This document shows positions 34,538-41,500 of a DNA stretch of 46,255 bases, piece after piece. Both the position numbers and the translations under genes were made by a program. The notes beneath the pieces were generated by a model, which searched no databases, was not told where the DNA came from, and was given only the letters and a program-made list of their open reading frames with translations. Source of the DNA: Ruminococcus sp. (GTDB taxonomy: Bacteria; Bacillota; Clostridia; Oscillospirales; Acutalibacteraceae); NCBI GenBank assembly GCA_004556705.1, contig SFGA01000012.1:1-46255 (forward strand), written 5' to 3'. Every line of letters starts with the position of its first letter. Within the stretch, counting starts at the first letter, position 1.

Positions 34538-34991
34538 TATTGAATGCTTTAAAAAAATATACAAACAATACTATAAAAGCGTTGTCGCATACTTTGCAAA
34601 ACGTTTTGATAAAAATGAGGCAGAGGATTTGGCTCAGACCGTCTTTATGAAGCTTTGGGCGTACCTCCCCTCTCTCGAATTTATCAAAAACGAAAAATCG
34701 TTGGTTTTCAAAATCGCCAAAAACGTACTAAACGACAGATTGCGAAAATTACAGCTTCAAAAATCACTTGAGGAAATGAATATTAAGGAGACAGCAGAGA
34801 CCTTTGATGACATAACATCGGTTGAAATGCAAGACCTGCTTTCAACTCTCAACGAAGCGGATAGGGAGGCTGTAACGCTGAAAGTGTACGGTTGGTCAAG
34901 TAGAGAAATCGCAAAGATACAGGGCGTTGCCCCATCAACCGTGCGTACAAGGCTGTCGGAGCTTAAAAGGAAGCTAAAATCACAGCAGTAA
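34530..34991 (+). CDS. ECF-type RNA polymerase sigma factor
   Basis: 153 residues. Region 2 (YYKSVVAYFAKRFDKNEAED, then LAQTVFMKLW) binds RNA polymerase and the -10. Region 4 (LSTLNEADREAVTLKVYGWS and REIAKIQGVAPSTVRTRL) is a helix-turn-helix for the -35. Regions 1.1 and 3 are absent, as expected for ECF sigmas. It overlaps the upstream unknown gene by 8 bases and ends in a shared terminator facing the surface-protein cluster. Its targets are unknown; its own operon and the neighbouring cluster are obvious candidates. Confidence 0.9.
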   Translation: MNNIECFKKIYKQYYKSVVAYFAKRFDKNEAEDLAQTVFMKLWAYLPSLEFIKNEKSLVFKIAKNVLNDRLRKLQLQKSLEEMNIKETAETFDDITSVEMQDLLSTLNEADREAVTLKVYGWSSREIAKIQGVAPSTVRTRLSELKRKLKSQQ

Positions 34992-35012
34992 TCATTTCGC
35001 CGACTAATAAGT

Positions 35013-35040
35013 AAACCCCTGACACGAGGTCAGGGGTTTT
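35013..35040. terminator. Terminator between the sigma factor and the surface cluster
   Basis: An 11-base stem, aaacccctgac (35013-35023) with gtcaggggttt (35029-35039), plus a T tail on the plus strand. It can serve both converging units. Confidence 0.85.
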
Positions 35041-35054
35041 AATATGCTTTAGTT

Positions 35055-36023
35055 TTAGTTAACTTTTGCACCTTCATCTTCTTTGTCCTTGCGTTTTTTA
35101 CGCCAAAGGATAAAGAACAAAATGAACAAGCCGTCAAGTGCAAGAACAAAGGTTGCCACAAGGTTTTCCTTTATAAGAGCACCTGTTTTTGAGATGATCG
35201 GATGGTCCTTGATAATATCGCCCTTATCCTTATCGGGTTTGGGTGTCGGCTCGGGATCCGGCGTGGGCGTGGGAGTAGGCTCTTCGCCATCGGGTCCCGA
35301 CGGGATAATATCAACGCTTCCGTCTGCATTTACAACAAAATTGAGCCAAAGCTCCGAAGTGTCCTTCGGCACGGTAACAATTCTTGTTCCGTCGTCAAGC
35401 GTAACAACCGAAACTTCGGTAGCCGTATCGCTTACGCTGATAACAAAAGCTTGTTCGCCTGCAAGGTTCTCGTCCTTGTCGTAAATTGAAACGGTATGTC
35501 TGCCGTCCTTTATTTCATCAAGCTTGTATGCGCCCTTTTTGTCGGCTTTCGCTTCAAATTCGCCGAAGTCAAATTCGAGCTTTGCCGAGGGCATTACATC
35601 CTCACCTTTATAGACCTTACCTTTAAGACTCATTCTTGCGCATGGGTCATCGGTAACAGACGGGTCGTTACAATCAATGAAAGCAAAGTTAATGTCAACG
35701 TCCGTTACAACATTTTCAAGCTTGAGCTGTCCGTTCACAACCTGTGCGGTTACATCCTCTCCGTTTACAAAAACAGATTCAAGGTGTGCGTCGGGTTTAG
35801 CGATAATATCAAGCGTTACTCCGTCAAAACGGTTGACGATTATCTTGTCTCCGCTGGTCATTCTCTGTCCCGAGTGGAGAACATATCCTCCCTCGTTAAA
35901 GGTTATGGTAATTTCATGCGAATCGGGTACTATTGTGCTAAGGTTCACGTTTTCGGCAAATACTGCAAACTGCATGGTCAAAACTAAAATAAGACACATT
36001 ATCACGCTGCAAGCCTTTTTCAT
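35055..36023 (-). CDS. Membrane-anchored surface protein with Pro/Thr stalk, last gene of the fibre-like cluster
   Basis: 322 residues. A signal peptide (residues 1-23, cut after FAVFA) is followed by a beta domain (about 30-115), a carboxypeptidase-regulatory-like beta domain (SLKGKVYKGED to SIYDKDENLAG, about 132-190), a third beta segment, and a Pro/Thr stalk (PTPTPTPDPEPTPKP, about 249-263). A membrane helix (288-307) and a basic tail (WRKKRKDK) follow. This is a wall-spanning anchor or base protein. ISKTG at about 277-281 resembles a degenerate sortase signal, but the classical LPxTG is missing. It lacks the beta domain of its five small neighbours. ATG follows ggaggtgg. Confidence 0.8.
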   Translation of the reverse strand: MKKACSVIMCLILVLTMQFAVFAENVNLSTIVPDSHEITITFNEGGYVLHSGQRMTSGDKIIVNRFDGVTLDIIAKPDAHLESVFVNGEDVTAQVVNGQLKLENVVTDVDINFAFIDCNDPSVTDDPCARMSLKGKVYKGEDVMPSAKLEFDFGEFEAKADKKGAYKLDEIKDGRHTVSIYDKDENLAGEQAFVISVSDTATEVSVVTLDDGTRIVTVPKDTSELWLNFVVNADGSVDIIPSGPDGEEPTPTPTPDPEPTPKPDKDKGDIIKDHPIISKTGALIKENLVATFVLALDGLFILFFILWRKKRKDKEDEGAKVN

Positions 36024-36054
36024 GAAACCACCTCCTTATAATACCAAATTGCAA

Positions 36055-36546
36055 TTAAGCTGCTGTGTATGTTACTGTATAAGTCATTGTGCCGGTATAC
36101 TCTGCAATCGGTACTCCGGAGAAGTCTGCGATTGTAACGGTAGTAGCTGAATCAACAGCGTTGTTTACTTCGTTATAAACAACCTCTTCGCCGTTAGCAA
36201 CTGTGAATGTAAGAGTAGAAGCAGTGCCTGCGTTTCTCATCTTACCGCCATCGTTAGCTTCAGCCTTAACTGCAAGTGTGTCGCCGAGCTTAAGCTGTGA
36301 TGTTACTGTGTACTTAGCGTCCTGTGCTGTTGTGTCGCCCCAAGCAACCTCAACAGAAGCAGGGATAGTTACTGTGTATTTGTATGCGTCAGAACCGTCA
36401 GTCTTTGTAAGCTTTGTCTTAACATCGGGTCTTGCTTCCTGCGGAGCAGGTGTATCCTTATTGATAGTGATGTCGGCTGCAAATACAGGAACGCAAATGC
36501 TTGCGAGCATCATAACTGCAAGAATTATAGAAATTACTTTTTTCAT
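36055..36546 (-). CDS. Small secreted pilin-like beta-domain protein (paralogue 5)
   Basis: 163 residues. A signal peptide (MKKVISIILAVMMLASICVP, cut after FAA near 23) precedes one beta domain. Shared features of the group: a PDVKTKLT strand just after the signal peptide, TVTIPASVEVAWG in the first third, and a closing IAEYTGTMTYTVTYTAA. The spacing between these landmarks matches the four neighbours, while the middle has diverged. It has no anchor or membrane segment. ATG follows ggagag. It may be a fibre subunit; see the findings. An unrelated Ig-like secreted protein is the alternative. Confidence 0.75.
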   Translation of the reverse strand: MKKVISIILAVMMLASICVPVFAADITINKDTPAPQEARPDVKTKLTKTDGSDAYKYTVTIPASVEVAWGDTTAQDAKYTVTSQLKLGDTLAVKAEANDGGKMRNAGTASTLTFTVANGEEVVYNEVNNAVDSATTVTIADFSGVPIAEYTGTMTYTVTYTAA

Positions 36547-36565
36547 TGTAAACTCTCCTTATAAA

Positions 36566-37063
36566 TTAAGCGTCAATGATCTGTGCTGTAAAGGTAAGTG
36601 TATCACTGTACTCGTCGATAGCTGCGTTAGCCCAAGCTGCGCCTGCAACATTAACGGTTACAGTCTTAACGAATGTGCCTGCTGCAACAACGGGAGCTGT
36701 TGTCTTAACAGCTGTAATGTCGCCTGTGATTGTGTATGCAAGTGTTGCGCCGCTTGCCGATGTCATATTAGCGTTGTTCTGTGCTACGTCAACCTGAATA
36801 AGCTTACCTGTTTTAAGCTGGCTTTCAACAGAATATGTGAAATCCTTTGAGCTGTCTGTGTTTGCTGTGTTCCACGGAATAGGCATCTCTGCAGGAATTG
36901 TTACTACGAAAGTGCCGTTGTCCGTAACAGCTGAAATATCTGTTTTAACCTGTGCTGTGCCCTTGCCTTCGGGTGTTGTCTTGTCGATTGTTGCCGCAAA
37001 GCAAGGTACACAAATAGCAGCTATCATAAGAACTGCTACTGCAATTGAAAGAATTTTTTTCAT
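36566..37063 (-). CDS. Small secreted pilin-like beta-domain protein (paralogue 4)
   Basis: About 165 residues. The start at 37063 (MKKILSIAVAV) follows gagaggtg. A signal peptide to about residue 22 (CFAA) is followed by the mature strand TAQVKTDIS. Then come VVTIPAEMPIPWNT, a YSVESQLKTGKLIQVDV block, a TLAYTITG strand, and the closing DEYSDTLTFTAQI. These landmarks match the neighbours in order and spacing. It lies 20 bases upstream of paralogue 5 and 20 bases downstream of paralogue 3, so they share a transcript. Confidence 0.75.
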   Translation of the reverse strand: MKKILSIAVAVLMIAAICVPCFAATIDKTTPEGKGTAQVKTDISAVTDNGTFVVTIPAEMPIPWNTANTDSSKDFTYSVESQLKTGKLIQVDVAQNNANMTSASGATLAYTITGDITAVKTTAPVVAAGTFVKTVTVNVAGAAWANAAIDEYSDTLTFTAQIIDA

Positions 37064-37083
37064 TTTAAGCACCTCTCGTCAAA

Positions 37084-37563
37084 TTATGCTATTGCAACTG
37101 TGAATGTAAGTGTGTCCTGATATTCGCCTACAACCGCTGATTTCCAAGCTCTGTCGGCAACATTTACGTTGATTGTCTGGTCAGCTGCCGGATAAACAAC
37201 GGGACCTGCTGCTGTGAAAGCTGTTGTGCCGCCCAATGTGTAATCGAGTGTCATTGAATCAGCGCCTACTGTGTAGGTCATAACGCCGTGTCCTGAAACG
37301 TTAACTGTGAGCTTCTTGCCGTAGCCAAGATGTGATTCGACGCTGTAAGTCAAAGCCTTAGAATCTTTGCCCCACGGAATTTCAGTTGTTGCAGGAATTG
37401 AAACGATGAACTTTTCAGCATTTTCGCCTGCTTCGTCAACGGTCTTTGTCTTAACGATTGCATCGCCTGTGCCGCCGTTAGTTGTAATGTCGGCTGCGAA
37501 TGAGGGAACGCAAATGCTTGCAAGCATAAGAGCTGCGATAATGATTGAAACAATCTTTTTCAT
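37084..37563 (-). CDS. Small secreted pilin-like beta-domain protein (paralogue 3)
   Basis: 159 residues. Signal peptide MKKIVSIIIAALMLASICVP, cut after FAA. The mature part carries GDAIVKTKTVD, FIVSIPATTEIPWGK, TYSVESHLGYGKKLTVNVSG, TLDYTLGG, a DQTINVNVADRAW strand and VGEYQDTLTFTVAIA. This is the cleanest example of the shared domain and the best query for a search. Single-domain, no anchor. ATG follows aagggaga. Confidence 0.78.
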   Translation of the reverse strand: MKKIVSIIIAALMLASICVPSFAADITTNGGTGDAIVKTKTVDEAGENAEKFIVSIPATTEIPWGKDSKALTYSVESHLGYGKKLTVNVSGHGVMTYTVGADSMTLDYTLGGTTAFTAAGPVVYPAADQTINVNVADRAWKSAVVGEYQDTLTFTVAIA

Positions 37564-37586
37564 TTCGGTTTATCTCCCTTCGCCTG

Positions 37587-38078
37587 TTATATAGCCTCAA
37601 CTGAAACGGTGTATGTGAGTGTATCCGAATACTCCTCAACTACTGCCTTTTTCCAGTTTACGCTGTCGATTTTAACCTTGAGGTCCTGCTTAACGCCTGA
37701 ATCTGTTGCTTCGTCGTAAACAACGGGCGAGGTTGCAAGGAAATCATCAGCACCTTCAAGAGCATACGCAAGTGAATATGCGCCGTCTGTTGTTTTCATT
37801 TCGCCTGTGCCTGCTACAACAACCTTAACGCCCTTATTTCTTGCAAGGTGTGCTTCAACTGTATAGCTGACATCTGTTGCCTCTGTGCCCCACGGAATTA
37901 CTGTATCTGCAGGAATTTCAATTGAATAGTTTTCTCCGCTTGTGCCGTCCTCTTTAGCTGTTGAGGTCTTAACGATAACATCTGTTGTACCTGCGGTAGT
38001 TACTGTTGCAGCAAAGCTCGGAACTGCGATAAGAGCGAGCATCATTACTGCGAGAACTACTGACAATACTTTTTTCAT
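37587..38078 (-). CDS. Small secreted pilin-like beta-domain protein (paralogue 2)
   Basis: About 163 residues. The start at 38078 (MKKVLSVVLAV) follows aaaggagaa; the longer frame to 38135 overlaps the neighbouring gene and is rejected. After the signal peptide (to VPSFAA) come TDVIVKTSTAK, YSIEIPADTVIPWGT, YTVEAHLARNKGVKVVV, SLAYALEG, a DLKVKIDSVNW strand and VEEYSDTLTYTVSV. It is closest to paralogue 3. It sits 19 bases downstream of paralogue 1. Confidence 0.77.
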   Translation of the reverse strand: MKKVLSVVLAVMMLALIAVPSFAATVTTAGTTDVIVKTSTAKEDGTSGENYSIEIPADTVIPWGTEATDVSYTVEAHLARNKGVKVVVAGTGEMKTTDGAYSLAYALEGADDFLATSPVVYDEATDSGVKQDLKVKIDSVNWKKAVVEEYSDTLTYTVSVEAI

Positions 38079-38097
38079 GTCGATTTCTCCTTTCGAA

Positions 38098-38544
38098 TTA
38101 AGCATTTGTATATTCAGCTGTAAAAGTAAGAACATCTGTATGCTCGCCTGATGCAGCCTGTTGCCATTGTGCGTCCGCTATTGAAACTGAAAGCGGAAAG
38201 CTCTTGCCGTAGTCGCCTGCAAAGAATGCGATTGCGTCTGCGCCTGTGAGAGTATAAGCAATTTTGCTCGAAGCGGAAGTCGTGCTTACAAGGTTGTAAT
38301 CGTTAGCCGAAGCTACCGAAACCTTAACCGTCTTGCCCGGCGACAAGCGCATAACCGTTGCCGTAACCGAGCCGAGAGCGTACGATGGCGACTCCCACGG
38401 AATGTCTGTGTCTGCAGGGAATGTAAGCTGATATTCATCAGTTACACCGCTGCCGGTTGAAATAGTCATTGAATTCGCAAAGGCAGGCAAAACGCACACG
38501 CTAACCAAAATCAATGCGAAAACAACCGATAAAAATTTCTTCAT
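38098..38544 (-). CDS. Small secreted pilin-like beta-domain protein (paralogue 1, divergent)
   Basis: 148 residues, the shortest and most divergent of the five. The signal peptide MKKFLSVVFALILVSVCVLP is cut after FA. It keeps YQLTFPADTDIPWES, a PGKTVKVSVAS strand, KIAYTLTGADA, SIADAQW and GEHTDVLTFTAEY. It lacks the N-terminal VKT strand found in the other four. It directly follows the giant protein gene (21 bases), the position of an adaptor subunit if the group builds a fibre. ATG follows aagggag. Confidence 0.75.
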   Translation of the reverse strand: MKKFLSVVFALILVSVCVLPAFANSMTISTGSGVTDEYQLTFPADTDIPWESPSYALGSVTATVMRLSPGKTVKVSVASANDYNLVSTTSASSKIAYTLTGADAIAFFAGDYGKSFPLSVSIADAQWQQAASGEHTDVLTFTAEYTNA

Positions 38545-38565
38545 CTTTATTTACTCCCTTCTTTA

Positions 38566-41500
38566 TTACGGTGTTGCGTCAGTGTAAGTGACCGTATAAG
38601 TTAATGTTGTTTTATATTCGCCGACCGGAACAGCATCCCAACCGCTTACCGAAAGATACGGTGTGGTGTTGAGTCCTACGTCGGTGTTGATACCTGTAAA
38701 GTTGCTCGGGTCAAAGCCCTTGTAGTTGTAAGTAAGGTTGAACGACGGATTTGAAGAGGTCAGCTGACCTGCGCCTGTGTAAGCTCCTGCCGAATCGGGT
38801 GTGCCGTCACAGGTTACCGCAACATTCAATTTTGCACCTGCTTTAAGCGAGGTTGAAACCTTACAATCTACGCTTTGGTCTGTTGAATCGTCCCACGCTA
38901 CATTAAATTCCGCAGGAATTGTAACCGTATATGCGTCGTTGGGTGTGTAGATAACCTCAAGCGTCTTTTTAAGCTCCTTGCCCGTGCTGTCCTTGAGCAC
39001 CGTTCCCGCATCATCCGTGTAGGTGAATACAAGCTTATCGGAAATTGCGTTTGCAACCGCAAGCTCGGCAGGTAGGGAAACCTCAACATTTACAGTTAAG
39101 GGAGCACCCGGAGTAAGAGTATTATTGGCAACATCGCTCAATTTAACTCCTGCCGTCAAATCAGCCGCACTGTATGTCTTTGTGCTGCCGTTTACGGTAA
39201 CTTTAACGTCATAGGCCGCATTTTCTCCGAGAGCGTTCTGCAGCTGTCCGTTTACGGAGGTCAAATTGATTTGTGTATTAACAGGTGTTGCCGAGGGAAG
39301 CTGTTCTGAGTAGGTTACAGAATATGTATCCGTCTCACTCAGCTTATCCTTTGAAAGATATATCGTTTTATCTGTTGTATCGGCGGTATATCTCGGGAAA
39401 AGACGGAGAGTATCTATAATACCGTGAAGAGCTTCGCCGTCCGAGGAGTTAACGGTGTTACCGTCATTAACCTCTTGAATCTGCTTTACATAGCTCTTAA
39501 ACGAATTGTATTCTTCAACCGCTTCCGTTATTTCGGTAAGGTTCTGAATAGCGTTGCTGTCCATTTTTCCCTTAACGGTATTGTAAAGTTCCGTGTACTT
39601 TTCTTCAAGCTGTACAATGCCGCCCTTAACCGTCTCACCGGTAATATCGTCGGTGTAGGTCTTGATATTGGCAAGCACCTTGTTAACTGCCTCGGCTGAC
39701 TTAGCAAAATTCTTATACTGAGGAGCACTTGCAAAATTGTCTGCCTTATCAGTTAAGATATACTTAGCGTAATAGTCAAGGTCGTTATATTTTTCAATGT
39801 AGTTTTCAAGCGCCGCAGTCTGATTTGTAGGAATAAGCCTTAAGTCGGTTGTAAGGTCGGTCGCTTTACCGGTATTTCCGTACATTGAAGCAATAAAAGT
39901 GTTAAGGTCTTTAATACCGATTATATCTGTGCCGGAGTCACTCTTGTATCCGTCACGGTATTCTTCGAGAAGTCTCAAGCGTTTTGCAACCTTATAAAGG
40001 TTTTCCATTTTAGCAACATTATCCGTGCCGAGCTCCGCAATTTCCTCGTCGGTATAGCGCTTATAAGAAAGCTCATACCAATCGATTATGTTTTGTACAT
40101 CGGCTGCGGTGAGATCATATGCGCCGTAGTTTATAAGAGGTTTCTTTGCTCCGTTCTCATCGGTGCCAATAACAAATCCCGGATAAGGTAAGGTGTTGCT
40201 GCCTGTTACGGAACCGCCGGTTGCAGCAGTCGGCATAGCCTCAATCAAAGACTTCAAATCAGCAACCGCAATTTGCGGCGGGTCGAGCAAAGTGATGCCA
40301 TCGTCAATGTTCTTATAGTTTTGAAGCACGCTGTATGCTCTTACAACGGAAGGTATGGTCTTTTGATAATCCGAAAGCTGTGCATAAAGAGCAAGCGCCG
40401 TGTTTATCTTTTCGGTACGGGTGTTTGCTTTATAAATATCAATATCCGCTACCGCATTTTCAAACCTCATTGAAGTAAGAGACTTAACCTGTGTATAATC
40501 GTCGAACGAGACGTCGCCGGTTCTGTTTTGTACGCCTTCGCCGTATACAGAGGTGCCCTGTCTGTAAGTAAAGCCGACTGAGCCTATTGTAAAGCTCTTA
40601 CCGTTCATTGCGGTTGCACTCTTTCCGTTTACGGACGAATCGTTGTAATCCGACAATGGTGCTATACCTATTGTGACACGGAAGATGTTGTTGAGAGCCT
40701 CGGCTTTTTCATCTATACGATAGTTAGAACTTACCGAAGCACCCTGAACGCCTCTTGCGAATTGGAAGAGCGGAACCATAACATAACCTTTGTAGTGAGA
40801 AAGAGTCAGGTAGTCGCCGTCTCCCGTATCTATGCCGTAATCCGAAGTATAAGCGTAAATTCTTCTCTTGCCCTCATCCTTGGGTGTACACTTAACCCAC
40901 TCACCCGTCTTAGGGTTAATGAGGTAGAAATAAGAAGCCGCATTATTGCTGCCGAAGTCGAGGGTGTAGTCCTCAGCGGCACCTTCATAGTAGGAACTGA
41001 TATTAAACGCCATTGTGAAAGTATCAAGCTGAGAAAAATCGGCGTAGAATACAAGCGCCAAACGGTCGGTTTCGCCTATATCGTTTTTGTTATATGACTT
41101 GGCGAAATCACCGAGACTCTCAGATGACATATTGTTGGCTCTCAGCGCAGAGTAGTCGCCGCTGTTGCTCGGTTCTTTGTCAACAAGTCCCTTTGTAATG
41201 CTTATGCAGTTGTACCAGCCTTTTCTATCTTCGGCATACTGGTTATTTATGGTAACTGTTGCGGCATTATTGCCCTCAAGTCCGTTTGATGTAATGATTG
41301 CCGAGGTACCGTTTTGACGATAGCTCGTAATACCATTTCTCTGCGGGTCGCTACCGAAAGCACCCGTCGGTATAAGCGTAGGTGTTGCGGTATCTTCACT
41401 ATGCGCCGAAAGTGCGGCAAAGGGAGCCTGATATGTCAAATATCCCTTAGAATAGTAATAATCCTTGCCCACCTGACCGGCATATTTTGAGTTTTCGAAC

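Noticed and set aside
35055..38544. WxL-type or LPxTG surface proteins
   Set aside because: The small proteins lack the paired WxL motifs and any LPxTG. The single conserved W follows IP rather than preceding xL.
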